DNA of 64,000 nucleotides, taken from Arthrobacter sp. PAMC25284 (GTDB lineage Bacteria > Actinomycetota > Actinomycetes > Actinomycetales > Micrococcaceae). The stretch spans positions 3,410,001 to 3,474,000 of the forward strand of contig NZ_CP080382.1 of assembly GCF_019443425.1 (NCBI RefSeq). The letters are read 5' to 3'. How positions within the stretch are numbered: the first letter of the stretch is position 1; every line of letters starts with the position of its first letter. A model generated the notes under the pieces. That model was not told the DNA's origin and made no database searches. It saw only the letters and a program-made list of their open reading frames with translations. Of the stretch, positions 9,666 to 22,072 are shown piece by piece. Position numbers and translations under genes: made by a program.

Positions 9666-9738
9666 CTCTCTTGAACCCCGCGCCGCTGTTCCGTCTGATT
9701 CATCTCTGACAGGTCAGCTGCGCGGGGTTCTGTCTTGA

Positions 9739-11361
<1,623 letters not shown>

Positions 11362-11415
11362 GAAATTCCGGTTGCGGCGGCCTTGAGCGCGCCGCAGCCC
11401 TTCCTGGCTCCACGG

Positions 11416-11457
11416 CAGGAGGCCGGACCAGTTCACCTTGACTGGGCCGGCCTCCTG
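11416..11457 (+). terminator. Hairpin after groEL
   Basis: CAGGAGGCCGG on the left pairs with CCGGCCTCCTG on the right, with the stem continuing inward through CCAGT/ACTGG with small bulges. It lies 55 bases past the groEL stop and is followed by a short T-rich stretch. Confidence 0.7.
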
Positions 11458-11554
11458 CTGTTTCTCCGGCTGCGGCGGAGGGCTCCCCGATTTTGCAATG
11501 AAAATCACGGTTCGGTAACATTGATTCTTTGAATACTTGCCGAAAGGGCCATTT

Positions 11555-13624
11555 TTGCCGAACGCGCGCACCGCAGACACTCCGCCCGTAGTAGCAGCAG
11601 CGGCATTGCCGACCCGAAAAAGCGGCTACCGCCCGGAGGTTCAGGGCTTGCGGGCGCTCGCCGTCCTGATGGTGGTGACGTACCACGTGTGGCTTGGCAA
11701 GGTCTCCGGGGGCGTGGATATCTTCCTGCTCCTTTCGGCCTTCCTGATGACGCTGGGCTTCACCCGCAAAGTCGAAAGCGGCCAGCCGCTCCGGCTGCTG
11801 AGCCACTGGACCCATCTGCTTAAGCGGCTGCTGCCCGCCGTCGTGGTGGTGGTCCTGGCCGTCCTCGTCGGAACAGCGGTGGTGCTGCCGCAACGCCGCT
11901 GGCCCGATGTCCTGGACCAGGCCTGGGCGTCCCTTCTGTACGGGCAAAACTGGCTGTTGGCGAACAGCGCAGTCGACTACTACGCGCAGGACCACGCCGG
12001 TGCCAGCCCGCTCCAGCACTTCTGGTCGCTGTCCATCCAGGGGCAGGTCTTTTTGCTGTGGCCGCTCGTGTTCGCCGGTATCGCGCTGCTGCGCCGCCTG
12101 CTCCGGCCCCGGATCGAACTGAACTCCCGGATCCTGCTGGCCGTCGCCTTCGGCGCCATTTTCGTCGCGTCCCTGATCTACTCCATCGACCAGACCGCCT
12201 CCAACCAGACCTACGCGTACTTCGATACCCGCGCCAGGCTGTGGGAATTCGCCCTCGGCTCGCTGCTGGCCCTCGCCCTGCCCTACCTGAAGCCGGGCAG
12301 GCTCCTGCGGGTGGCCCTGGGCTGGACCGGCCTCGCCGCCATGCTCTCCTGCGGCCTGCTGGTCACGGTGGAAGGATCCTTCCCCGGATACATCGCGTTA
12401 TGGCCCACCCTCGCCGCGGCCGCGATCATCGTCGCCGGGCAGAGCGGCAGCCGCGTCGGCGTCGACCGCATCCTCAGCTGGAAGCCCCTCGTCGCCCTTG
12501 GCGATAACTCGTATGCGCTCTACCTCTGGCACTGGCCGCTGCTGGTCCTGGGCCTCGCCGGGAAGGGCCTCAGTTCGCCCAACCTGTGGCAGGGTCTGGT
12601 CATTGTGGTGGCCTCCATTGTTATGGCCGTGCTCACCACGCGCCTGGTGGAAAAGCCGCTGCGCGACTGGCATTGGCCCAAAATCCGGGCGTGGCGCGGG
12701 GCAGTGGTCATCGCCGCCTGCGGTGCCCTCCTGGCCGGACCCGTCTCCCTCTGGCAGAGCTGGATCGTGACCGACGCCGCCGCCGCGGCCTCCCAGTCCA
12801 GCGAGCTGATCCCCGGCGCCGCCGCGCTGGCTCCTGAGAACGCCGGTAAGCCCACCCCCGACGCAAAAATCGTCCCGGTTCCCGCCGCCATGAAAGACGA
12901 ATGGGCGGAAATCGACGGGCTGTGCACCGGCGACAACGTCCCGAGCAACCCCCTGCTGGGAGGCTGCCTGCAAAACAGCCCACCCGAAACGGTGACCAAG
13001 CGCATTGTGGTGCTCGGCGACTCGCACGCGCAGCAGTACATGGCGGCCCTCGGTCCCATTGCAAAGAGCCACGGCTGGGACGTCGTCACCCTTCTGAAGG
13101 GCAACTGCCGCTTCGGCGGGGTGTCCCCGGAACGCGACGAGGAATGCAATGCCTTCAACGAGGCCGGCGCGCAGTACGTCCTGGACCACCGCCCGGACGC
13201 CGTGTTCACCGTCGCCTCGCTGACGCTGAAGGAGGCCCCGTACGAAATCGAGGTCCCGCAGTACCTTGAGGGCATCAAGCCGATCACCGACGCCGGCATC
13301 GAAGTGATTGGTATCCGCGACAACCCGCGATTCACCATCAACATGCCCGATTGCGTTGAGGACAAGGGGCACGACGCGCCTGAGTGCAACGTTCCCCTCC
13401 AGGAATCCCTGGCCGGGGCATCGCCGCTGGACGCGTACCGGGGCCAGGTGGCCGGGCTGCACCTGATGGACCTGAGCGACTTCATCTGCGCCGACGGGAC
13501 CTGCCCGGCGGTGGTGGGAAACGTCTACGTCTACAAGGATGACAACCACCTGACGAAGACGTATGTCCAGACCATGATCCCCATGTTCGAGGAGCGGCTG
13601 CTGACGGCGACCGGCTGGAAATAA
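11555..13624 (+). CDS. Acyltransferase-3 / SGNH-domain membrane protein (OafA-like)
   Basis: A 689-aa protein from TTG 11555, chosen because GAAAGGG lies six bases upstream; TTG 11537 is in frame but lacks this. The N-terminal half is an acyltransferase-3 membrane domain opening YRPEVQGLRALAVLMVV, with many hydrophobic helices and WSLSIQGQVF. The C-terminal half is an extracellular SGNH esterase-like domain with VVLGDSHAQQYMA (Ser and downstream His) and DDNHLTKTY near the end. Such proteins O-acetylate cell-surface polysaccharides or peptidoglycan. The target is unknown. It follows the groEL terminator and has its own unit. Confidence 0.9.
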   Translation: MPNARTADTPPVVAAAALPTRKSGYRPEVQGLRALAVLMVVTYHVWLGKVSGGVDIFLLLSAFLMTLGFTRKVESGQPLRLLSHWTHLLKRLLPAVVVVVLAVLVGTAVVLPQRRWPDVLDQAWASLLYGQNWLLANSAVDYYAQDHAGASPLQHFWSLSIQGQVFLLWPLVFAGIALLRRLLRPRIELNSRILLAVAFGAIFVASLIYSIDQTASNQTYAYFDTRARLWEFALGSLLALALPYLKPGRLLRVALGWTGLAAMLSCGLLVTVEGSFPGYIALWPTLAAAAIIVAGQSGSRVGVDRILSWKPLVALGDNSYALYLWHWPLLVLGLAGKGLSSPNLWQGLVIVVASIVMAVLTTRLVEKPLRDWHWPKIRAWRGAVVIAACGALLAGPVSLWQSWIVTDAAAAASQSSELIPGAAALAPENAGKPTPDAKIVPVPAAMKDEWAEIDGLCTGDNVPSNPLLGGCLQNSPPETVTKRIVVLGDSHAQQYMAALGPIAKSHGWDVVTLLKGNCRFGGVSPERDEECNAFNEAGAQYVLDHRPDAVFTVASLTLKEAPYEIEVPQYLEGIKPITDAGIEVIGIRDNPRFTINMPDCVEDKGHDAPECNVPLQESLAGASPLDAYRGQVAGLHLMDLSDFICADGTCPAVVGNVYVYKDDNHLTKTYVQTMIPMFEERLLTATGWK

Positions 13625-13841
13625 TCCGACCGTGACGCCGCCCCGGATGCCGTTGCTCACATTGGTCCCTCCGAGTATGGGGATCGGCGCCGAGGTTCTA
13701 GTATTTATTCAACACTTCCGCACGAGGATCCCGCACCGGGAGCGTGCAGCCGAAGTGGCGGTAACCGAACATCCTGCACGGACCAGACCCGTAATGACTG
13801 GCTGGTCATCTGCTGCAACCCCTACCCGTGAAACCCCGTAA

Positions 13842-15374
<1,533 letters not shown>

Positions 15375-15392
15375 GCCGCACCGCGCCTTCGG

Positions 15393-15432
15393 CGCAGACG
15401 GGCCCCGGGATGTTTCCCGGGGCCCGTCTGCG
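15393..15432 (+). terminator. Strong 18-bp hairpin after guaB
   Basis: CGCAGACGGGCCCCGGGA, loop TGTT, then the exact reverse complement. It lies 18 bases past the guaB stop, between guaB and the convergent protease gene, and could serve both. Confidence 0.85.
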
Positions 15433-15470
15433 TTCTGCCGACCACTTGAGGTGCTGGTCCTGCCGGAAGG

Positions 15471-17369
15471 CTACTGCGTGGTGACCGCCGTGTCGTCGAG
15501 GTAGAAGAACGTCTTCAACGAGCTGTCCTCAACCCCCAGGAACCGCAGTGTCACGGTCTTACCCTTGTGCGCGGACAAATCCAACGTCTTTAGCCCGTAG
15601 GTCGAGGATTTGTTCAGGTTCGAATACGTGCTCAGGGTGGTCGTCACACCGCCGCTGATGACCTGCACCTTCAAGGTGTCGTAGGCCTTGGTCAGGGTGG
15701 TCTCGTCACTGAGGATCTTGAGGTAGAACGAGAGCGAGGCGCTGCCGGCCGCGGACGGGATGGTGATGGTCTGGTCAAGCGTGTAGGAAGTGGCCCGGCC
15801 GTAACCGTTCAGCCCGGCGAAACGGGTTCCGGTGCGGGCATCGGGGCCGGTTTCGAAGGTGTCGGCATGGTCAGAGGTCCAGGAGACGGCGCCTTCTTCA
15901 AAGCCAGGGTTCAGGAGCAGGTTCCCGGCGGGCGGCGGTGCTGCCCCGCCCAGAAGCGCCATGGTCGCGCTCGCATCGGAAAGTCCGGCGCCGCAGCCGG
16001 CCGTGCAGCCGCCGGGCATGGGACGCGTCCCCTGCTTGAGCGTCGTTTCGACCTGCGCGGGAGTCAGTGCCGGGGACTTTGCCTTCATGAGGGCTACCAG
16101 CCCGGCGATGTGCGGGGCGGCCATGGAGGTGCCCTGGTAGCTGGCGAAACCTTCGGACCCCGGGACAGTGGCCCCGGTGTTGATCGTGGACAGAATGCCC
16201 CCGCCGCTGACCCGGGTGTCGCCGCCAGGTGCCGTCAGGTCCACCGAGGCGCCGAAGTTCGAGTAATAGGACAGGGTGCCGCTGGAGTTGCTCGCAGCTA
16301 CGGAGACCACGGAGTTGCAGTTTGCCGGGCGGAACCCCGACGCGTCCTGGTTGCTGTTGCCGGCCGCGACGACGACGCTCGTGCCGCGTGCGACCGCGGA
16401 GTCAATGGCGGCCTGATAGGTGACGCCGCAGGCGCCCGAACCGCCCAGGCTCATGTTGATGATCTTGGCCGGGTTGGCGTTGGCGGGGACCCCCGCAACG
16501 GTTCCGCCCGAGGCCCAGATGATGGCATCGGCGATGTCCGAGAGGGCTCCGCCGCATTTGGCGAGGACCCGGACGGGCACGATTCTGGCGTCCGGCGCGA
16601 CACCGGCCACGCCTGCGGAGTTGGAAGTCACGGCGGCCACTGTTCCGGCGACGTGGGTGCCGTGCCAGCTGGAATTGGCGGCCGTGGCCTGCCCGCATTC
16701 GCCGGCTGCATACCAGTCGCCCTGATCCTGCGGGTTGGCGTCGCGGCCATTGCCGTCCCGGGCTGCGGCGGCGTCCGAGACGAAGTCGTACCCGGGCAGG
16801 ACATTGGTGTCCAGATCGCTGTGCGCGGTGATACCGGTGTCAATGACGGCGACAACGGAGCCTGCGCCGGTGGAAACATCCCAGGCGCCCGGAATACGCA
16901 TGCCGTTCGTGCCGGTGAAGTCCCACTGCTCCCCGTAGCGAACATCATTGGGGGTCAGCACCGCGGTCATGCGGGCGTCCGGCTCGACGGCGTCGACGGC
17001 GCCGGAGGCGACGATTTCGGCCATGAAGTCTTTGGCGGCCTTACCGGACAGAGCCTTGTCCGAGGCGATCAGGGTTCCGCCGGTGGCGAGGGTCCGAACC
17101 TCCCGGACGCTCACGCCCAGCTGCTTGGCCGCCCTGCCCCACGCGTTGGCCCGGCCGCCGGGGCTGGAATTGCCGGGGGTTTTCTTGAAGCTAACGATGA
17201 ATTGGGTGTACTCCTCGCCGGCGTTGACGTCCTGGACTGTTGCGGGGGCCCGATTGCCGGCTGTTCCCGGGTCTGCCGCGGCGGGGATGACGGCCAGCGC
17301 CATGGTGCCGACCACTGTGGCGAGCGATAGGGCCAGGACACGGGTTGTCCTGTGTGTTGCAGTTCCCAT
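15471..17369 (-). CDS. Secreted subtilisin-like serine protease (S8) with C-terminal jelly-roll-like domain
   Basis: A 632-aa protein with a signal peptide (MGTATHRTTRVLALSLATVV..., cleavage near AAADP), an I9-type propeptide, and an S8 catalytic domain. The triad regions are VVAVIDTGITAHSD (Asp), SWHGTHVAGTVAA (His) and GTSMAAPHIAGL (Ser). The C-terminal 130 residues (NLLLNPGFEEGAVSW...) look like a carbohydrate-binding or P-domain-like beta module. It is probably exported and self-processed, degrading extracellular protein. Conserved cysteines in ECG, KCGG and CGVT suggest disulphides. It is transcribed toward the guaB terminator. Confidence 0.94.
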   Translation of the reverse strand: MGTATHRTTRVLALSLATVVGTMALAVIPAAADPGTAGNRAPATVQDVNAGEEYTQFIVSFKKTPGNSSPGGRANAWGRAAKQLGVSVREVRTLATGGTLIASDKALSGKAAKDFMAEIVASGAVDAVEPDARMTAVLTPNDVRYGEQWDFTGTNGMRIPGAWDVSTGAGSVVAVIDTGITAHSDLDTNVLPGYDFVSDAAAARDGNGRDANPQDQGDWYAAGECGQATAANSSWHGTHVAGTVAAVTSNSAGVAGVAPDARIVPVRVLAKCGGALSDIADAIIWASGGTVAGVPANANPAKIINMSLGGSGACGVTYQAAIDSAVARGTSVVVAAGNSNQDASGFRPANCNSVVSVAASNSSGTLSYYSNFGASVDLTAPGGDTRVSGGGILSTINTGATVPGSEGFASYQGTSMAAPHIAGLVALMKAKSPALTPAQVETTLKQGTRPMPGGCTAGCGAGLSDASATMALLGGAAPPPAGNLLLNPGFEEGAVSWTSDHADTFETGPDARTGTRFAGLNGYGRATSYTLDQTITIPSAAGSASLSFYLKILSDETTLTKAYDTLKVQVISGGVTTTLSTYSNLNKSSTYGLKTLDLSAHKGKTVTLRFLGVEDSSLKTFFYLDDTAVTTQ

Positions 17370-17477
17370 ACATTCTGCTTTCTCGTGCCGGGCATAAGGG
17401 TGTGCCCGGGATTGTCAGGAGACTCGCCGGGATCAATCCGCGGGTTGCCGAAAGCAAACGTATGGGCATATTCACAT

Positions 17478-17507
17478 TTTGTAAATATCTATTGACAAAA
17501 TAGTCAA
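17478..17507 (-). promoter_or_regulatory. Candidate promoter for the S8 protease
   Basis: On the minus strand, TTGACT (17507-17502), an 18-bp spacer and TACAAA (17483-17478) lie in a strikingly A/T-rich patch of the 251-bp divergent region. A + strand TTGACA at 17492-17497 lies in the same patch and might serve guaB3. Read by eye only. Confidence 0.4.
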
Positions 17508-17620
17508 CCGAGGGTGGGATGGTGTCCGGCACCTGAGCCGCCGCGTGCCCTAACGACGGCGGATCCAGGGCAGGCGCGGGGGATCGCACGCCGGCAGGCG
17601 CGGTCAAGTAAAGTGGGCAC

Positions 17621-18754
17621 GTGACTTATGAGATTGAGATTGGCCGTGGCAAGCGTGGGCGTCGTGCCTACTCCCTAGACGACATTGCGATCGTCCCGAA
17701 CCGACGTACGCGTGACCCCAGGGACGTCTCCGTCTCCTGGCAGATTGACGCCTACAAGTTCGATATGCCCGTCATCGCGGCGCCCATGGATTCAGCCATG
17801 TCGCCGGAAACGGTCATCACTCTCGGGCGACTCGGCGGACTCGGCGTGCTCGATCTGGAAGGCCTGTGGACCCGCTACGAGGACCCGCAGTCCGTACTGG
17901 ACGAGATCGCGGCCCTCGCGGACGAGACCAACAGCCCCGCTGTCACGCGGCGGATGCAGGAGCTTTACCGGGCCCCGATCCAACCCGAACTGATCACCTC
18001 GCGGCTTGCCGAAATCCGCGCCGCCGGTGTTACGGTGGCCGGATCACTCACCCCCCAGCGCACGCAGGAGCACTACAAGACTGTCGTCGCCGCCGGCGTC
18101 GACATCTTCGTGATCCGCGGGACCACGGTCTCGGCCGAGCACGTCTCCAAAGACCACGAGCCGCTGAACCTTAAGCAGTTCATCTACGAACTGGACGTTC
18201 CGGTGATCGTCGGCGGCGCTGCCGGCTACACCCCGGCGCTGCACCTGATGCGCACCGGTGCGGCCGGCGTTCTGGTCGGTTTCGGCGGCGGCGCGACCAC
18301 CACCACCCGCCGTGCCCTGGGCATCCACTCGCCGATGGCCTCCGCCATCTCCGACGTCGCCGCCGCACGACGCGACTACATGGACGAATCCGGCGGACGC
18401 TACGTGCACGTGATCGCCGACGGCGGCATGGGGGCTTCCGGGGACATCGTCAAGGCCATCGCCATGGGCGCCGACGCCGTGATGCTGGGCAGCGCCCTGG
18501 CCCGCGCCGACGAAGCTCCGGGCAAGGGCTGGCACTGGGGCCAGGAAGCTCACCACCTCGAACTGCCCCGCGGCGACAGGGTCAATGTGGGCACGGTCGG
18601 ACCGCTCGAGGAGGTCCTTTTCGGCCCGGGCCACCACACCAATGGCACGTCGAACCTGATCGGTGCGCTGCGCCGCTCCATGGCGACCACCGGCTACTCG
18701 GACCTGAAGGAGTTCCAGCGCGTCGACGTCGTCGTCTCGCCCTACCTCGGCTGA
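17621..18754 (+). CDS. guaB3: GuaB3-family IMP dehydrogenase-related protein
   Basis: A 377-aa protein from GTG 17621 (MTYEIEIGRGKRGRRAYSLD). It is an IMPDH-type barrel without CBS domains. Where true GuaB has the GPGSICTTR catalytic loop, this protein reads GFGGGATTTTRRALG, so the catalytic Cys is absent. This, with MASAISDVAAARRDYMDE, is what I recall for actinobacterial GuaB3 proteins. The reaction is not established from sequence; a role in purine metabolism is inferred from the fold and from guaB and guaA nearby. Confidence 0.92.
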   Translation: MTYEIEIGRGKRGRRAYSLDDIAIVPNRRTRDPRDVSVSWQIDAYKFDMPVIAAPMDSAMSPETVITLGRLGGLGVLDLEGLWTRYEDPQSVLDEIAALADETNSPAVTRRMQELYRAPIQPELITSRLAEIRAAGVTVAGSLTPQRTQEHYKTVVAAGVDIFVIRGTTVSAEHVSKDHEPLNLKQFIYELDVPVIVGGAAGYTPALHLMRTGAAGVLVGFGGGATTTTRRALGIHSPMASAISDVAAARRDYMDESGGRYVHVIADGGMGASGDIVKAIAMGADAVMLGSALARADEAPGKGWHWGQEAHHLELPRGDRVNVGTVGPLEEVLFGPGHHTNGTSNLIGALRRSMATTGYSDLKEFQRVDVVVSPYLG

Positions 18755-18828
18755 ATCGCCTCTGCCCATCCGGGGGACTAAGACGTAGTGTGGTGCACTA
18801 CGAGGTTTGATCCGGATGGAGGCGTGAC

Positions 18829-20580
18829 ATGGACAGTTTTCCCGGCGGTTCCCCCGTGGCCGGAGGTGCACTTGGCCCGGCGGAACGCGATGCATCCCTG
18901 GCGGTGCTCAAGGCCACCACGGAACCCGGCAAGGAACTTGACATCCTGATTGTCGGCGGCGGCATCGTCGGCGCAGGGGCGGCCCTCGACGCCGTCACGC
19001 GGGGCCTGAGCGTCGGTATTGTCGAGGCCAACGACTGGGCGGCCGGGACTTCGTCCCGGTCGTCCAAGCTCATCCACGGCGGCCTCCGCTACTTGGAGAT
19101 GCTTGACTTCGCGCTTGTCAAGGAAGCCCTGCATGAGCGCGGACTGATCCTCTCGGTGTTGGCACCGCATCTGGCCCGGCCGGTGCCGTTCCTGTACCCG
19201 CTGACCAAACCGTTCCTGGAACGGCCCTATATCGGGGCCGGCATCGCCCTTTACGACGCCATGTCCATCACGGGAGCACATGGCCGTGGCGTGCCGTTCC
19301 ACAAGCACCTGTCCCGACGGGGCACGCTGCGCGCCGCGCCGAGCCTGAAGGACGACGCGTTCGTGGGATCCATCCGGTACTACGACGGCCAGGTGGATGA
19401 CGCCAAGTACGTGGCGAACCTGGTCCGGACCGCGGCGTCCTACGGCGCCCACGCGGTGAACCAGATGGCCGTGGTGGATTTCGTGCGGGAAGGCGAACGC
19501 GTGGTCGGCGCCAAGGTGATTAACCACGAGGACGGCGCCACATTCAGCATCCGGGCCAAACAGGTGGTCAACGCCACGGGGGTCTGGACCGACGAGACCC
19601 AGGCCATGGTGACGGAGCGGGGCCAGCTCAAGGTGCGCGCCTCCAAGGGCATCCACCTCGTGGTGCCGCGCGACCGCTTCCAGTCCACCGTGGGGCTGAT
19701 CCTGAAGACCGAGAAATCCGTGCTCTTCGTCATTCCCTGGGGTAGGCACTGGATTATCGGGACGACCGACACCGACTGGCACCACGACAAGGCGCACCCG
19801 GCGGCATCCAGCCAGGACATCGACTACCTCCTGAAGCATGTCAACCGCGTCCTGAAGCGTCCGCTCACGCGGGAAGACGTGGAAGGAGTCTATGCGGGAC
19901 TGCGTCCGCTCCTGGCCGGCGAAAATGATTCCACCGCCAAGCTGTCGCGTGAACATATTGTGGCCCACCCCGTGCCGGGGCTCGTGGTGGTGGCCGGCGG
20001 CAAGTGGACCACCTACCGGGTGATGGCGAAAGATGCCGTGGATGAGGCGACCCGGAGCATGGACGAGCGGGTCCCTCCCAGTTGCACGGAGACCATTCCG
20101 CTGCTCGGTGCCAGCGGCTTCAAGGCGGCCTGGAACCGCCGGAACCGGATGGCGGAGGACAGCGGCGTCCACGTGGCCCGGATTGAGCATCTGCTGAGCC
20201 GGTACGGTGCCATGGTCCCGGAGGTACTGGCGCTCATCACCGACAATCCGGAACTGGCCGAGCCGCTGCCGGGGGCCGACGACTACCTGGCCGCCGAGGC
20301 CGTCTATGCCGCCACTCACGAGGGCGCCCGCCATATCCAGGACGTCCTGACCCGCCGCACCCGGATTTCGATCGAGGCATGGGACCGCGGTGTGTCCGCG
20401 GCTCCGGTAGTCGCTAAACTGATGGGGAACGTTCTTGGCTGGAGTGATGCGCAGCGTGAGAGCGAAATCAAGCACTACCTGGCCCGGGTTGACGCGGAAC
20501 GGCTGAGCCAGCAGCAGCCGGACGACGAATCCGCCGACGCCGCACGGTTGGGCGTGGAGGACATCGTCCCCTTGCGCTGA
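18829..20580 (+). CDS. glpD: Aerobic glycerol-3-phosphate dehydrogenase
   Basis: A 583-aa FAD-dependent enzyme. The dinucleotide-binding motif is DILIVGGGIVGAGAALDAVTRG, split near residues 37-58, followed by AGTSSRSSKLIHGGLRYLE, the GlpD signature. IIGTTDTDW and GGKWTTYRVMA are also conserved. It oxidises glycerol-3-phosphate to dihydroxyacetone phosphate and passes electrons to quinone at the membrane. It stands between guaB3 and an EIIA gene, without glpK or glpF nearby. A long antisense frame over it is a GC-rich shadow. Confidence 0.95.
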   Translation: MDSFPGGSPVAGGALGPAERDASLAVLKATTEPGKELDILIVGGGIVGAGAALDAVTRGLSVGIVEANDWAAGTSSRSSKLIHGGLRYLEMLDFALVKEALHERGLILSVLAPHLARPVPFLYPLTKPFLERPYIGAGIALYDAMSITGAHGRGVPFHKHLSRRGTLRAAPSLKDDAFVGSIRYYDGQVDDAKYVANLVRTAASYGAHAVNQMAVVDFVREGERVVGAKVINHEDGATFSIRAKQVVNATGVWTDETQAMVTERGQLKVRASKGIHLVVPRDRFQSTVGLILKTEKSVLFVIPWGRHWIIGTTDTDWHHDKAHPAASSQDIDYLLKHVNRVLKRPLTREDVEGVYAGLRPLLAGENDSTAKLSREHIVAHPVPGLVVVAGGKWTTYRVMAKDAVDEATRSMDERVPPSCTETIPLLGASGFKAAWNRRNRMAEDSGVHVARIEHLLSRYGAMVPEVLALITDNPELAEPLPGADDYLAAEAVYAATHEGARHIQDVLTRRTRISIEAWDRGVSAAPVVAKLMGNVLGWSDAQRESEIKHYLARVDAERLSQQQPDDESADAARLGVEDIVPLR

Positions 20581-20583
20581 CCT

Positions 20584-20629
20584 GCACGCCGGCCAGCCCT
20601 GTTGCCTGTCAACCAGCTGGCCGGCGTGC
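20584..20629 (+). terminator. 14-bp hairpin after glpD
   Basis: GCACGCCGGCCAGC and its exact complement GCTGGCCGGCGTGC enclose an 18-base loop just after the glpD stop, followed by TTTG. Confidence 0.75.
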
Positions 20630-20656
20630 TTTGACGCCACTTCGAAGGGACACCAC

Positions 20657-21145
20657 TTGGCCGAACCACTCGACCGGTATGACGCCGAGCTCACCACACC
20701 GGACATGGTGATCCTTGAACTGGACGCCGCCGACAAGCTGGACGCCGCGGGCCAGCTCGCGGCCCGGATGTTCGACGCCGGACGGATCTCCGACTTGGAC
20801 GGATTCCTCAAGCAGGTCAATGCGCGTGAACATCAACTGGCCACCGGCCTCCCCGGCGGGGTGGGCCTGCCCCATGCCCGCAGCGAGCTGGTCTCCCAGA
20901 CCACCATTGCCGTCGGGATCACGAAGTACGGGAAGGCATTGGACTTCGGCGCGGCAGACGGGCCCGCCACAGTCATCCTGCTGATCGCGACGCCGGCAAG
21001 TTCATTCTCGGACCACCTTGAAGTCCTGGCCACCCTGGCGCGGTCGCTGTCGAAAGAATCCTTCCGGGAATCGCTGCGCCGGGCCTACGACCCTGAAGTC
21101 ATCGCCGAACTCATCAATTCCAGTCTGGTCTTCTTCGACCACTAG
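20657..21145 (+). CDS. PTS EIIA component, fructose/mannitol (PTS_EIIA_2) type
   Basis: A 162-aa protein from TTG 20657, with a GAAGGGA Shine-Dalgarno sequence upstream. The phosphorylated His is in GGVGLPHARSELV, near residue 74, and AVLGI-like strands follow. In the family EIIA accepts phosphate from HPr and gives it to EIIB. No EIIB, EIIC, EI or HPr gene is in the neighbourhood, so it either pairs with permeases elsewhere or acts in regulation. It lies after the glpD hairpin and before SURF1. Confidence 0.88.
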   Translation: MAEPLDRYDAELTTPDMVILELDAADKLDAAGQLAARMFDAGRISDLDGFLKQVNAREHQLATGLPGGVGLPHARSELVSQTTIAVGITKYGKALDFGAADGPATVILLIATPASSFSDHLEVLATLARSLSKESFRESLRRAYDPEVIAELINSSLVFFDH

Positions 21146-21211
21146 AGACCCGGCTGCCCCACTCCGGGAGCCCGTTCGTTGTTCTACACGGTTACGAAGT
21201 ACGGTTAACAA

Positions 21212-22072
21212 GTGCTGAAAACTGCTCTCAAACCCCGCTGGATCGCTGGCCTCGCGTTCGCGATCCTGCTGTCCGGGGCATTCGTGCTCCTGAGCCAGTG
21301 GCAGTTCGGCAGGTCCACGCAGGCCGAGATCCCGGTCAGCAGCACAACCGAGGACCCCAAACCGCTCGCAGACACCCTGCAGCCGGGGGACTTCTTCCCA
21401 GGAACGGTTGCAGACCAGATGGTCACCGCCACCGGCAGCTATGACCCGCAGAAACAGGTCCTGGTCCCGGACCGCTTCACCGGCGGAGAGGGCGGGGAGA
21501 AGGGTTACTGGATCGTGTCTGCTTTCGCCGTTGACGGGGCGCCGGTCCTGGCAGGGACAGCTGCGTCCCCGCAGACCTGGATTCCGGTGGCACGAGGTTG
21601 GGTGGCGGATACGGAAGCCGCCCCGGCGCCGCCGTCGGGCACTATTGAACTCACCGGCCGTCTGCTGCCATCCGAGTCCCCGCTGCCGAACACTGACGCC
21701 GGCCCCGGCCGGGCCTCGGCCGTTTCAGTCGCTGAACTCATCAATGACTGGGACGTCAGCAGCTACCCCGGGTTCGTTGCGGCAGCGACAGAGCTGCAGG
21801 CCGGCACGGACGTCGGCGCGGACGCGGCGGGCAGCACGATCACGCCGCTCAGGATCGGCCCGCAGCCGCCGGCGCAGCAGATCAACTGGCTGAACCTTTT
21901 TTACTCCGTGGAATGGGTCGTCTTCGCAGGCTTTGCGCTGTTCATCTGGTGGCGCCTGGTCAGGGACGACTACCGGCGGGATCTCGAAGACGCCTTCGAC
22001 GACGAGCATGCCGCCCAGACCCCCGGCACTGACGCTGTTCCGCAATCCACCGACCCGAGAGTGCAACCATGA
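21212..22072 (+). CDS. SURF1 family cytochrome oxidase assembly protein
   Basis: A 286-aa protein from GTG 21212. One membrane helix is at the N-terminus (WIAGLAFAILLSGAFVLLSQ) with the SURF1 WQFGRS motif just after it, a large outside domain follows, and a second helix near residue 235 (LFYSVEWVVFAGFALFIWW). SURF1 proteins help build haem-copper oxidases by handling haem a. The stop overlaps the next gene's ATG, so the two are probably co-translated. Confidence 0.9.
   Translation: MLKTALKPRWIAGLAFAILLSGAFVLLSQWQFGRSTQAEIPVSSTTEDPKPLADTLQPGDFFPGTVADQMVTATGSYDPQKQVLVPDRFTGGEGGEKGYWIVSAFAVDGAPVLAGTAASPQTWIPVARGWVADTEAAPAPPSGTIELTGRLLPSESPLPNTDAGPGRASAVSVAELINDWDVSSYPGFVAAATELQAGTDVGADAAGSTITPLRIGPQPPAQQINWLNLFYSVEWVVFAGFALFIWWRLVRDDYRRDLEDAFDDEHAAQTPGTDAVPQSTDPRVQP

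Noticed and set aside
18778..20820. 680-aa minus-strand frame over glpD
   Set aside because: Antisense shadow of glpD with no recognisable motif.
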